A stretch of DNA of 36,439 nt, taken from NCBI GenBank assembly GCA_030652575.1, contig JAUSQI010000017.1, forward strand, positions 1 to 36,439. The letters are read 5' to 3'. This document shows, piece by piece, positions 16,207 through 24,125 of this stretch. Each line of letters opens with the position of its first letter. Position 1 is the stretch's first letter. The notes beneath the pieces are model-generated. The model searched no databases. It was not told where the DNA came from and worked only from the letters and a program-made list of their open reading frames with translations. Source of the DNA: Stagnimonas sp. (GTDB lineage: Bacteria; Pseudomonadota; Gammaproteobacteria; Nevskiales; Nevskiaceae). Both the position numbers and the translations under genes were made by a program.

Positions 16207-16695
16207 ATGAAAACACCAATAACTGCGCCGAGCGCCACACGTCCGCTTTTGAAACGGCGCGGGTTTGGGTTCACGCTGATTGAGGTGATCGTTGCCGTTG
16301 CGATTGTGGGGATCCTGGCGACTATCGCCATACCCTCGTACACAAAATCCATTGCCAAAACCAAGCGTCGTACCGCGCAGGTTTGCCTGTCGAGCTTCGC
16401 CACGCAAATGGAGCGCTACTACACCACCAATCTGCGCTATTGCGTGGATACCACCCCCGCCGACGGCACCTGCGACAGCACCGTATTTACCCTGCCAGGC
16501 CTGGATTGCGCGAGCACAGCCAATTCGGGCAACGACTACACCTATTCCGCAGCGGTGGATTCTTCGACCTACACCCTTACAGCGACACCGAAAACCGGCC
16601 AATCCACGCGGGATGCGGTTTGCGGCACCCTGACGCTCGATCAGGCGGGTACGAGAACCGCGTCCGGTACAGGTGGCGTACCGGAATGTTGGTAA
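16207..16695 (+). CDS. pilE: Type IV minor pilin PilE (cluster 2)
   Basis: This is a 162-residue prepilin starting at ATG 16207, with AGGA (16196-16199) 7 nt upstream. The leader is 21 residues (..LLKRRGFG), then FTLIEVIVAVAIVGILATIAIPSY with Glu5. CLSSFATQMERYYTTNLRYC is the usual PilE alpha/beta-loop segment (QMERYYt.N..Y). The C terminus reads AVCGTLTLDQAGTRTA..GVPECW, the ending typical of PilE-like minor pilins. Six cysteines suggest three disulfides. It closes the plus-strand operon and converges on the lone fimT, 28 bp away, with no clear terminator between. Confidence 0.9.
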   Translation: MKTPITAPSATRPLLKRRGFGFTLIEVIVAVAIVGILATIAIPSYTKSIAKTKRRTAQVCLSSFATQMERYYTTNLRYCVDTTPADGTCDSTVFTLPGLDCASTANSGNDYTYSAAVDSSTYTLTATPKTGQSTRDAVCGTLTLDQAGTRTASGTGGVPECW

Positions 16696-16723
16696 CTGGA
16701 AGCGCCTCTGGCAATTAAGGGCG

Positions 16724-17293
16724 TTATGGCGGCACACAGCCGCTTGTGAGTGTTTTCTGCTCCGACTCGATACGCCCGCTGCCGATCAGAACCAAATCGA
16801 GCGCGTTACCCGTGTTGCCGCGATCAACGCACACACGAATGCGGCCTGCGGCGAAGGCGCCACTGCTGGTTACCGCCATGCCTGCCGGGGTGAAGATCAC
16901 ACGGCTGTTGAATGGCCCGTTGCCCGAGAGATTCACTTCCGACGATGCAGGCTGGCGTACAGCCAGATGGACGTTTTCGCCGGCATCGACCGTGCTGTCG
17001 CGATCGCGGTCGTCGAACACCAGCCATTCCCCCCGACTCCAATCACCATGACAGCCACTGTCTAGCTGGCCGGCGCAGAAGGTGATTTGCCGGTTGCGAC
17101 TGATCGCCGTTGATCGCGCGATCTGCGCAGCACTGCGCACACTGTTGCCGGTCAGGACCATTCGATTGTCGGCCATGATCGAACGGAAGGAAGGCAACCC
17201 AAGCCCGACGAGAATGGCACCGATGCACAAGGTGACCATCAACTCGGACACGGTGAACCCGGCAGCACGCGGTCTGCGATGAATTGTTTGCAT
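16724..17293 (-). CDS. Lone FimT/GspH-type prepilin
   Basis: This is a 189-residue prepilin. ATG 17293 follows an excellent GGGGAGGA site (17298-17305). The leader MQTIHRRPRAAG precedes FTVSELMVTLCIGAILVGLGLPSF with Glu5, then SAAQIARSTAISRNRQITFC, which is the GspH/FimT core. A DDRDRDSTVDAGE stretch resembles the acidic loop seen in many FimT proteins (FxDxdxdgxxD). It ends LVLIGSGRIESEQKTLTSGC. It is on the strand opposite to pilE-2, and it is the third FimT-type gene in 10 kb. The gap of 143 bp up to sufS holds no gene, and I see no strong terminator in it, so read-through from the suf operon is possible. Confidence 0.85.
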   Translation of the reverse strand: MQTIHRRPRAAGFTVSELMVTLCIGAILVGLGLPSFRSIMADNRMVLTGNSVRSAAQIARSTAISRNRQITFCAGQLDSGCHGDWSRGEWLVFDDRDRDSTVDAGENVHLAVRQPASSEVNLSGNGPFNSRVIFTPAGMAVTSSGAFAAGRIRVCVDRGNTGNALDLVLIGSGRIESEQKTLTSGCVPP

Positions 17294-17436
17294 GCAGTCC
17301 TCCCCAGGACAGCAAAACAAAATCCCCAAATGTGCTTCTAGAAATCCCCGACAGCGGATAAATCGTAGCACCGCAGCAGCAGAGGGTGCACTCGCTGTTT
17401 TGCGGCAAGCGCGCCGTTCTCGAATGACGGCAGCTT

Positions 17437-18654
17437 TTAGCGCAGCAGCTGGATGGCCTTGTTCAAGGCTGCAGCAAGTTGACCGATATCTTCCTCACTG
17501 TTGTAGCAAGCCAACGAGGCCCGCACGGTGGCGCTGACCCCGAAGCGGGCCATCAAGGGCATGGTGCAGTGATGCCCCGTGCGCACCGCCACGCCCTGCA
17601 TATCCAGAATGCTCCCTACATCCTGTGCATCCGCCCCTTCAAGCACGAAGGAGAGGATGCCTCCTTTGCCCGGCGCTGTGCCGATCAGTCGCAGGCCCTT
17701 GATTGCGTGCAGCTGCGGTGTGGCGTATTCCAGCAAGGCGTGTTCGTGCGCGGTGATGGCGTCGAGGCCGATCGCTTCCACATAGTCGATGGCGGCAGCC
17801 AGCCCAATCGCACCCGCCATGTCGGGCGTGCCGGCCTCGAAGCGATAGGGCGGCTCGGCCCAGGTGGAGCCAGAGAAACTCACGGTGCGGATCATGTCGC
17901 CGCCCCCGTGCCAGGGCGGCATGGCGTCCAGCCGTGCTTTTTTGCCGAGCAGGCAGCCGAAGCCGGTCGGGCCATAGAGCTTGTGCGCCGAGAGCGTGTA
18001 GAAGTCGGCCCCGAGCGCAGCAAAGTCGACCTTGAGATGCGCCACCGCCTGCGCGCCATCCACCAGCACGGGGATGTCACGCCGCTTGGCCTCAGCGATG
18101 ATCTCCGCCACCGGATTGACGGTGCCGAGCGTGTTGGAGACCTGCACCACGGCAATGAAGCGCGTGCGCTCGTTGAGCAGGGCGCGCCAACCATCGAGGT
18201 CGAGCGCGCCATCGTCGAGCACGGGTGCGGCAACCACCTTGGCGCCTCGCTCGGCCGCGATGAGCTGCCAGGGCACGATGTTGCTGTGGTGCTCCATGCC
18301 GGTCACCAGAATCTCGTCGCCCTCTTTGAGGAGCGGACGCAGAAAGCTGTAGGCGACGAGGTTGATGGCCTCGGTGGTGCCACGGGTGAACACCACTTCT
18401 TCACGCTGTGCGTTGAAGAACTGTGCGATGCGGTCCCGTGCGCCTTCGTACTGGGTGGTCGCACGCTCGGCCAGCTCGTGCACCGCGCGATGCACATTGG
18501 CATTGCTGGTCTCGTAATAGCGGCTGATGGTGTCGATCACCGCGCGCGGCTTCTGCGTGGTCGCAGCGTTGTCGAGATAGGCGAGGCGCTTGCCGCGCAC
18601 CTTTTCGTTGAGGATGGGGAAATCGGCGCGGATGCGCTGCACGTCGTAGCTCAT
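17437..18654 (-). CDS. sufS: Cysteine desulfurase SufS
   Basis: This is a 405-residue group II cysteine desulfurase. It removes sulfur from L-cysteine as an enzyme persulfide for SUF Fe-S cluster assembly in the cytoplasm. It has YLDNAATTQKP near the N terminus, TRGTTEAINLVAYS, the PLP Schiff-base lysine K225 in LSAHKLYGPTGFG, and the persulfide cysteine C363 in VRTGHHCTMPLM. The matching residues in E. coli are K226 and C364. The start overlaps the sufD stop by 4 bp (ATGA at 18651-18654); a longer frame reaching upstream is only read-through into sufD. It is the last gene of the operon in this window. A sulfur acceptor (sufE or sufU) is not seen nearby. Confidence 0.96.
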   Translation of the reverse strand: MSYDVQRIRADFPILNEKVRGKRLAYLDNAATTQKPRAVIDTISRYYETSNANVHRAVHELAERATTQYEGARDRIAQFFNAQREEVVFTRGTTEAINLVAYSFLRPLLKEGDEILVTGMEHHSNIVPWQLIAAERGAKVVAAPVLDDGALDLDGWRALLNERTRFIAVVQVSNTLGTVNPVAEIIAEAKRRDIPVLVDGAQAVAHLKVDFAALGADFYTLSAHKLYGPTGFGCLLGKKARLDAMPPWHGGGDMIRTVSFSGSTWAEPPYRFEAGTPDMAGAIGLAAAIDYVEAIGLDAITAHEHALLEYATPQLHAIKGLRLIGTAPGKGGILSFVLEGADAQDVGSILDMQGVAVRTGHHCTMPLMARFGVSATVRASLACYNSEEDIGQLAAALNKAIQLLR

Positions 18655-19814
18655 GGCGCAACCGCGGCGACTGATGCCATCAGCAGGCTGCTTACGCGCT
18701 GCTCGGCCCAGTCTTTCAGGCCCGGCAAAGGCAGGCGGTCGAGCGCCGCTTGCGCGAACGCCTGCGTCAGCAGGCTCTGTGCCTCGGCAGCGCTCAGGCC
18801 ACGCGAGCGCAGGTAGAAGGCGGCGTCCTCGTCGAGCTGGCCAAAGGTGGCACCGTGTGCGCACTGCACATCATCGGCGTAGATCTCCAGCTCCGGCTTG
18901 GCGTCGATCTCGGCCTTGTCGCTCAGCAGCAGGCTGGCGATGCGCGTCTCGGAGTCGGTCTTGGCCGCACCCGGCTGCACCTGCACCTTGGCATTGAGGA
19001 TGGCCTTCGAAGTGCTAGCCGCAATCAGCCGCGCGCTGCTGCGACTGGTGCAGCGGGGGGCGGCATGCCACACGTGGCTGCGCTGATCGACACGGCTCTT
19101 GCCAGTGAGAGCCGCGAGGCCGGTCTGCTCGAAGCGCGCGCCGGGCTCGGCCAGCGTCACTTCGGTCTCCTGCCGCACGCGGGCACCGCCGAAATCGAGC
19201 TGCACCATCTCCAGCGTCGCATCGGCGGCCACATGCGCCTTCAGATGCAGGGCGCGGGTGGCCTTGGGGTCGGCGTCCTGCACGCGGATCAGCGTCAGGT
19301 GGCTGCCCGCTGCCAAGGTGAGCGTGAGCACGGCGGTGAGCAGGGTGTCGCTCTCACCCGCACCGGGTGCATCCCAGATCAGCACGGTGGCCTTCGCCCC
19401 GGCGGACAAAGCCAGCCGATGCCGCAGGTGGCGCATGGTCTGCTCGCCAGCGAGGGCGTGGGTGATGAGGAAGGGGATGTTGGCGACGCCGTCGATGGTT
19501 TTGTCCACACCCTGCTTGGCAAACGCGCGGTTGAGGGCATCGAGCGCAAAGTGGGTCGCCGTCTGCACCGGGTCGAGTGCAACCAGCGTGAGCGGCTGCG
19601 CGCGGTCGAGCGCGAACACGGGGTCGAGGGCGGGCTTGGCGATGGCAAAAGACTGCTCGGCCAGCCCCGACCAGTCGCTGTAGTGCCAGCTTTCAAGCTC
19701 TGGCGTTGGCCAGCCTGCGGCCTCGAAGCGCGCGAAGGCATCGACCCGCTGGGCGTGTTGATCCTGCGGGATGCTGTTGCGGCAACTGTCGAAGAAGTTC
19801 ATGCCTTCGCTCAC
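18651..19814 (-). CDS. sufD: Fe-S cluster assembly scaffold subunit SufD
   Basis: This is a 387-residue SufD, partner of SufB in the SufBC2D scaffold on which Fe-S clusters are built. The right-handed beta-helix core shows ARFEQTGLAALTGKSRVDQRSHVWHAAPRCTSRSSAR, and the C-terminal helical domain has IYADDVQCAHGATFGQLDEDAAFYLRSRGLSAAEAQSLLTQAFAQ. The histidine in QCAHGAT corresponds to the SufD residue needed for iron entry. The N terminus (VDAFARFEAAGWPTPELESWHYSD) is the usual SufD N-terminal motif. It overlaps sufC and sufS by 4 bp each, so all three are translationally coupled. A second ATG at 19802 is possible. Confidence 0.95.
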   Translation of the reverse strand: MSEGMNFFDSCRNSIPQDQHAQRVDAFARFEAAGWPTPELESWHYSDWSGLAEQSFAIAKPALDPVFALDRAQPLTLVALDPVQTATHFALDALNRAFAKQGVDKTIDGVANIPFLITHALAGEQTMRHLRHRLALSAGAKATVLIWDAPGAGESDTLLTAVLTLTLAAGSHLTLIRVQDADPKATRALHLKAHVAADATLEMVQLDFGGARVRQETEVTLAEPGARFEQTGLAALTGKSRVDQRSHVWHAAPRCTSRSSARLIAASTSKAILNAKVQVQPGAAKTDSETRIASLLLSDKAEIDAKPELEIYADDVQCAHGATFGQLDEDAAFYLRSRGLSAAEAQSLLTQAFAQAALDRLPLPGLKDWAEQRVSSLLMASVAAVAP

Positions 19815-20557
19815 GCAGCAGCCTCAAGCCAGCCGTAGCCCTTTTCTTCCAGCTCCAGCGCCAGCTCCGGCCCGCCGCTTTTCACGATGCGGCCACCTGC
19901 GAGCACATGCACGAAGTCGGGCTTCACATAGTCCAGCAGGCGCTGGTAATGGGTGACGAGCACGGTGGCGCGCTCGGGCGAGCGCAGGGCGTTGATGCCA
20001 TCGGCCACCACTTTCAGTGCGTCGATGTCGAGGCCGGAGTCGGTTTCGTCCAGCAGCATCAGCGTCGGCTCCAGCACCAGCATTTGCAGAATCTCGTTGC
20101 GCTTCTTCTCGCCGCCGGAGAAGCCTTCGTTGACGCCGCGTTGCAGCATCTTCGGCTCCATCGCCACCTGCTTCACCTTCTGCTTCACGAAGGCGAGAAA
20201 GCTGCCGGCATCCATCTCGGGCTTGTCCTCATGCTTGAGCTTGGCGTTGAGCGCGGCCTTGAGCAGCGTGGTGTTCGACACACCCGGAATCTCGACCGGA
20301 TACTGAAAGCTCAGGAACACGCCGCTGCGGGCACGCACTTCGGGTTCGAGGGCCAGCAGGTCTTCGCCGCGATAGCGGACGGTGCCACCAGTGACAACGT
20401 AGTCCTCATGGCCCGCGAGCAACTTGGCGAGCGTGGATTTGCCCGCGCCGTTCGGCCCCATGATGGCGTGCACTTCTCCCGCATTCACTGCGAGCGACAG
20501 GCCTTTGAGGATGGATTTGCTGCCGATGTCGGCGTGCAGGTTTTCTATAACGAGCAT
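19811..20557 (-). CDS. sufC: Fe-S cluster assembly ATPase SufC
   Basis: This is a 248-residue ABC-type ATPase that drives conformational change in the SufBC2D scaffold. Walker A GPNGAGKST is at residues 34-42. The signature FSGGEKKRNEILQ, the Walker B segment LMLLDETDSGLDIDALK and the switch histidine in LVTHYQRLL are all present. SGGEKKRNE and ETDSGLD are specific to SufC. The start (ATG 20557) lies 16 nt after the toxin gene, with only a weak GAGAG ribosome site (20564-20568). The gene normally follows sufB directly, so the toxin-antitoxin pair has separated them. Confidence 0.96.
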   Translation of the reverse strand: MLVIENLHADIGSKSILKGLSLAVNAGEVHAIMGPNGAGKSTLAKLLAGHEDYVVTGGTVRYRGEDLLALEPEVRARSGVFLSFQYPVEIPGVSNTTLLKAALNAKLKHEDKPEMDAGSFLAFVKQKVKQVAMEPKMLQRGVNEGFSGGEKKRNEILQMLVLEPTLMLLDETDSGLDIDALKVVADGINALRSPERATVLVTHYQRLLDYVKPDFVHVLAGGRIVKSGGPELALELEEKGYGWLEAAA

Positions 20558-20573
20558 CAGTTTCTCTCAGACT

Positions 20574-20861
20574 CTAATGATGTTGTTCGCGGCTGTGCCA
20601 GACGCGAAGGATGTAGACCAACTCGTTATGCAGGCGGTAGCGCACGAGATAGTTGTTACTGCCGAAGGGCACGATCAACTTGCGTTGACCTGCTGCCGTG
20701 TCGTCGCTTGGCCCAAGCTCAGGGTAGCTTGCGAGTAGATCGACCTGATGCTGAATCGTGGTTGCAGCGCGCATGGCGGCTGAAGGATTTTCGCGGGCGA
20801 GAAACAGCTGCATGCGGGACAAATCTTGCAGCGCATCCTGCGACCAACTTATTTGCGCCAC
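20574..20861 (-). CDS. RelE/ParE-family toxin inside the suf operon
   Basis: This is a 95-residue protein. WSQDALQDLSRMQLFLARENPSAAMRAATTIQHQVDLLASYPELGP followed by LIVPFGSNNYLVRYRLHNELVYILRVWHSREQ is the plasmid-stabilisation/RelE-ParE fold: two N-terminal helices, then a beta sheet ending in RVWHSRE. The family includes ribosome-dependent mRNA interferases (RelE) and gyrase poisons (ParE). This sequence looks closer to ParE, but the target cannot be decided from it. Its start overlaps the upstream antitoxin by 13 bp. It lies between sufB and sufC on the same strand, so the suf promoter probably transcribes it. Confidence 0.85.
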   Translation of the reverse strand: MAQISWSQDALQDLSRMQLFLARENPSAAMRAATTIQHQVDLLASYPELGPSDDTAAGQRKLIVPFGSNNYLVRYRLHNELVYILRVWHSREQHH

Positions 20862-21106
20862 GGCGTGAAATCCCCTCGTGCCTGCGCTTCCAGCCAGAGC
20901 TTCACCTTTTCATGCGGAACGCCGCCATTGAGCAGCATGTTCTGAAAACGCCGCTCATCTTCAGCCAGTGCCTCGGGGGTGTAGGGATCATCCTGCACAA
21001 GTTCGATCAGGGCGCTGGTGAGCACGTCAGTGCGCTGCTCTGGCAAGTATTTGGACTCAAAGGCTTCCAACAACTGATCCGATACGGTGATTTGCAAAGT
21101 TGCCAT
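20849..21106 (-). CDS. Small antitoxin, probably ribbon-helix-helix type
   Basis: This is an 85-residue protein starting at ATG 21106, with AAGGAG (21113-21118) 6 nt upstream. The N terminus LQITVSDQLLEAFESKYLPEQRTDVLTSALIELVQ fits one beta strand followed by two helices, as in CopG/ParD-type antitoxins. The acidic and aromatic C-terminal tail (EDERRFQNMLLNGGVPHEKVKLWLEAQARGDF) would wrap the toxin. It directly precedes and overlaps the RelE/ParE toxin. It starts 16 nt after the sufB stop, with its ribosome site inside that gap. Such antitoxins usually repress their own promoter; no separate promoter is obvious within sufB. Confidence 0.75.
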   Translation of the reverse strand: MATLQITVSDQLLEAFESKYLPEQRTDVLTSALIELVQDDPYTPEALAEDERRFQNMLLNGGVPHEKVKLWLEAQARGDFTPWRK

Positions 21107-21122
21107 TTCACGCTCCTTAAAG

Positions 21123-22637
21123 TCAGCCCACCGCGCCTTCCAACGATACCGCCAGCAGCTTGCCCGCCTCCACCGCAAACTCCATCGGCAGCTCGCGGAA
21201 CACATCCTTGCAAAAGCCGTTGACGATCATGCTTATGGCGTCTTCTTCACTCACGCCGCGCGAGCGCAGGTAGAACAGCTGGTCTTCGCCAATCTTGCTC
21301 GTCGTCGCTTCGTGCTCGACCTTGGCGGATGCGTTGCGCACCTCGGTGTAGGGGAAGGTATGCGCACCACACTTGGGGCCGATCAGCAGCGAGTCGCACT
21401 GCGTGTGGTTGCGCGCGCCGCTCGCACCCGGCAGCACGCGCACCAGGCCGCGATAGCTCTGCTGGCCGTGGCCTGCAGCAATGCCCTTGCTGACGATGGT
21501 CGAGCGGGTGTTCTTGCCGACATGAATCATCTTGGTGCCGGTGTCGGCCTGCTGATGATGGTGGGTCAGCGCCACGCTGTAGAACTCGCCCACCGAGTTG
21601 TCGCCGCGCAGCACACAGCTCGGATATTTCCAGGTGATCGCCGAGCCGGTTTCGACCTGCGTCCAGGAAATCTTGCTGTCGACACCACGGCATTCACCGC
21701 GCTTGGTGACGAAGTTGTAGATGCCGCCGACGCCGTTCTCGTCACCGGGATACCAGTTCTGCACCGTCGAGTACTTGATCTCGGCACGGTCGTGGGCGAC
21801 CAGCTCCACCACTGCCGCGTGCAGCTGGTTCTCGTCGCGCTGCGGGGCGGTGCAGCCTTCGAGATAGCTCACTTTCGCATCGTCCTCGACGATGATGAGC
21901 GTGCGCTCGAACTGGCCGGTGTTCTTCTCGTTGATGCGGAAGTAGGTGCTGAGTTCCATCGGGCAGCGCACACCCTTGGGCACGAACACGAAGCTGCCAT
22001 CGGTGAACACGGCGGAGTTGAGCGCGGCGTAATAGTTGTCCCGGGTGCCGACGACGCTGCCGAGGTATTTCTGCACCAGTTCCGGATGCTCGCGCACGGC
22101 CTCGGAGATGGGGCAGAAGATCACGCCCGCCTCGCGCAGCTTGGCTTTGAAGGTGGTGGCGACACTGACTGAGTCGAACACCACATCCATCGCCACGTTG
22201 GAGCCGGGCAGGGGCAGATCAGACACCACGCCTGCAAGTGTGGCCTGCTCATGCAGCGGGATGCCGAGCTTCTTGTAGGTCTCCAGCAGCTTGGGGTCGA
22301 CCTCGGCCAGCGACTTCGGCGCGTCCTTGTGGTTCTTGGGCTGCGAGTAATAGCTGATGCTTTGCAGATCAATCGCGGGCACCTTCAGCTTGGCCCAGTC
22401 CGGCGGCGCCATCGTCAGCCAGTGGCGATAGGCTTTCAGCCGCCAGTCGAGCAGCCACTCCGGCTCGTTCTTGCGGGTCGAGATCATGCGGATCACGTCC
22501 TCGCTCAGGCCCGGTGCGACGGTATCGGAGGCAATGTCGGTGACGAAGCCGGGCAGATACTCGCGGCGAGCGGCGAGTGCTGCGACGACATCGGCCTGGA
22601 TGACTTTGGGGGCGAAGGTTTCAGCGGCGGCGGACAT
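21123..22637 (-). CDS. sufB: Fe-S cluster assembly scaffold subunit SufB
   Basis: This is a 504-residue SufB, a typical length. It accepts sulfur from SufS and, with SufC and SufD, assembles the nascent Fe-S cluster. Conserved blocks are [87 protein letters not shown], and the C-terminal [41 protein letters not shown], which includes the cysteine proposed as the cluster or sulfur site. Its start lies inside the 3' end of the regulator gene (17-bp overlap). It is followed by the toxin-antitoxin pair instead of sufC. Confidence 0.97.
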   Translation of the reverse strand: MSAAAETFAPKVIQADVVAALAARREYLPGFVTDIASDTVAPGLSEDVIRMISTRKNEPEWLLDWRLKAYRHWLTMAPPDWAKLKVPAIDLQSISYYSQPKNHKDAPKSLAEVDPKLLETYKKLGIPLHEQATLAGVVSDLPLPGSNVAMDVVFDSVSVATTFKAKLREAGVIFCPISEAVREHPELVQKYLGSVVGTRDNYYAALNSAVFTDGSFVFVPKGVRCPMELSTYFRINEKNTGQFERTLIIVEDDAKVSYLEGCTAPQRDENQLHAAVVELVAHDRAEIKYSTVQNWYPGDENGVGGIYNFVTKRGECRGVDSKISWTQVETGSAITWKYPSCVLRGDNSVGEFYSVALTHHHQQADTGTKMIHVGKNTRSTIVSKGIAAGHGQQSYRGLVRVLPGASGARNHTQCDSLLIGPKCGAHTFPYTEVRNASAKVEHEATTSKIGEDQLFYLRSRGVSEEDAISMIVNGFCKDVFRELPMEFAVEAGKLLAVSLEGAVG

Positions 22638-23115
22638 GGGTATTCACCTGGCGGTTGGCTGGGTGGAATTGAAGGGGGAACTCGGTTGTTTCGACCACAA
22701 CGCGAGTCGCGGGTGCGAGTGAGGCGGCCATATCGGCCAGCGTCACCGCTTCGAGCGCCTGGGTGATGGCGGCATTGATGAGACGGAACGGCGCTTTCGC
22801 CCCGCAGCCTTCTTCCAGCGCACAGGCGCCGTGCACGGCGCAGTCGGTGAGGGCGATGGGGCCTTCGAGCGCCCGGATCACATCGGCCACCGTCACCTGT
22901 GCGGGTGCTTTGAGCAGGCGATAGCCACCACGCGCGCCGCGGGTGGACGACACCAGTCCGCCCTGCTGCAACTGCTTCATCAGCTTGGCGACCGTGGGGG
23001 CTGCAACCGAGGTGCGCTGCGCCAACTCTTGCGCCGCATGCAGACGCTCTGGCGCAGCCGCCATCGCCGCGAGCAGCACGGTGGCGTAGTCAGTGAGCTT
23101 GCCGAGCTTGAGCAT
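22621..23115 (-). CDS. Rrf2-family SUF operon regulator
   Basis: This is a 164-residue Rrf2-family transcription factor. ATG 23115 begins [19 protein letters not shown]; an upstream extension of the frame crosses the promoter and is not credible. The winged helix-turn-helix contains [38 protein letters not shown]. The three cysteines in [14 protein letters not shown] probably bind an Fe-S cluster, as in IscR and the SUF regulators of gammaproteobacteria. It is the first gene of the suf operon and overlaps sufB by 17 bp, so it very likely senses cluster status and controls its own operon. Confidence 0.92.
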   Translation of the reverse strand: MLKLGKLTDYATVLLAAMAAAPERLHAAQELAQRTSVAAPTVAKLMKQLQQGGLVSSTRGARGGYRLLKAPAQVTVADVIRALEGPIALTDCAVHGACALEEGCGAKAPFRLINAAITQALEAVTLADMAASLAPATRVVVETTEFPLQFHPANRQVNTHVRRR

Positions 23116-23161
23116 CCGGTTTCCTATACAAGACCAGATCAGTGCGGATTGAAGGGCGCGC

Positions 23162-23190
23162 AGTGTAGGCCTCGCTTGTGCGCACTTCAA
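23162..23190 (-). promoter_or_regulatory. Candidate promoter of the suf operon
   Basis: On the minus strand TTGAAG (23185-23190) and TACACT (23162-23167) are separated by exactly 17 bp, a good sigma-70 pair about 47 bp upstream of the regulator start. An 8-bp palindrome, GTGCGCAC, lies next to the -35 in the spacer, where an Rrf2-type repressor could bind. The divergent thioesterase gene starts only 18 bp beyond the -35. Confidence 0.55.
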
Positions 23191-23207
23191 GCACCTATGA
23201 TTTATGC

Positions 23208-23687
23208 ATGACTACCGACGCGATTCATCCGCCAATCAAGTGGGATATTGCCCGCCCCTTCACCCGTGCTGTGACGGTAGGTGCCGAGCATCTCGATGGC
23301 TTTGGCCACGTCAACAACGTCCACTATGTGAAGTGGCTGGAGGATGTGGGCTGGGCGCATTCCAATGCGCTGGGGCTGGACTGGGACGCCTATCGGCGCC
23401 TCAACACGGGCTGCGTAGTGCATCGCCACGAGCTGGATTACCTCGCCGCCACCTTTGCCGGCGACCGGCTGATGACGGCGACCTGGATCCACGAGAACAC
23501 CGGGCGGATCGACATGTGGCGGCGCTACCAGATCATCCGCGTCACCGACGGCAAGACCGTGATGCGCGCGGCGAGCCATTTCGTCTGCGTGGATTTCACC
23601 ACCGGCCGCCCCAAGCGCCAGCCGCCCGAGTTTGTCGCCGCCTACAGCACCGGACGCGGTGCGCTACACGAGCCAGATCAGCCGTAA
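23208..23687 (+). CDS. Hotdog-fold acyl-CoA thioesterase (YbgC/4HBT type)
   Basis: This is a 159-residue protein starting at ATG 23208, with no strong ribosome site and possibly nearly leaderless. VGAEHLDGFGHVNNVHYVKWLEDVGWAH is the 4-hydroxybenzoyl-CoA thioesterase active-site block: the acidic residue of HLDGFGHVNN plus the helix that packs under it. HELDYLAATFAGDRLMTATWI and ASHFVCVDFTTGRPKRQP are the remaining conserved strands. Such enzymes hydrolyse short or aromatic acyl-CoA esters in the cytosol; the substrate is not evident. It diverges from the suf operon, and its 3' end overlaps a convergent gene by 24 bp. Confidence 0.88.
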   Translation: MTTDAIHPPIKWDIARPFTRAVTVGAEHLDGFGHVNNVHYVKWLEDVGWAHSNALGLDWDAYRRLNTGCVVHRHELDYLAATFAGDRLMTATWIHENTGRIDMWRRYQIIRVTDGKTVMRAASHFVCVDFTTGRPKRQPPEFVAAYSTGRGALHEPDQP

Positions 23688-24125
23688 CGGCTCGCCGACT
23701 TTTGCCGAGACATAGGCGTTCTGCATGAAGCGCATGCCCAGGTCGCGCACCCAGAGCGGGTCTGCGTCGGCAATGACGAAGCCGGGTTCGTCCGGCCAGC
23801 TGCCCTGCGGATCGTGGTTGATCGCGGGCACCCACAAGCCTTTGCGGGTGGCGATGGCGTCGCGCAGCTCGTGGTAGTAGAAGCTGTTCATTTCCTGCGT
23901 GGCTTCCTGCGAGCGCGGGTTGCAGGGCGTGAGGATGGACCACTCCTGGCGCACGCCGATCAGCCCGAACAACGCGCGCTCGACGGCCGCGTCGTACTCG
24001 CCGATGCGGAACACCAGCGAACTGCCGCCGATCTGCACGCTGTACTCGCATTTGCGGTACACCACTTCCAGCTTTTTGCGCAGGCTGCCGGTAAGCAGGG
24101 CGGGTTCGGTAGAGCGTGGCTTCAT
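23664..24125 (-). CDS. DUF3293-like protein
   Basis: This is a 153-residue protein from ATG 24125, which overlaps the upstream hydrolase stop by 4 bp. It has FRIGEYDAAVERALF, then WSILTPCNPRSQEATQEMNSFYYHELRDAI (the S.iTa.NP.S....N......L), then INHDPQGSWPDEPGFVIADADPLWVRDLGMRFMQNAYVSAK and a final PLRLIWLV. This layout matches DUF3293, whose function is not known. The coding end overlaps the thioesterase end in antiparallel fashion over 24 bp. The gene forms a two-gene operon with the alpha/beta hydrolase. Confidence 0.75.
   Translation of the reverse strand: MKPRSTEPALLTGSLRKKLEVVYRKCEYSVQIGGSSLVFRIGEYDAAVERALFGLIGVRQEWSILTPCNPRSQEATQEMNSFYYHELRDAIATRKGLWVPAINHDPQGSWPDEPGFVIADADPLWVRDLGMRFMQNAYVSAKVGEPLRLIWLV

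Noticed and set aside
18655-18864. N-terminal extension of SufS
   Set aside because: The frame is open upstream only because it runs inside sufD. ATG 18654 gives the normal SufS N terminus and a 4-bp overlap.
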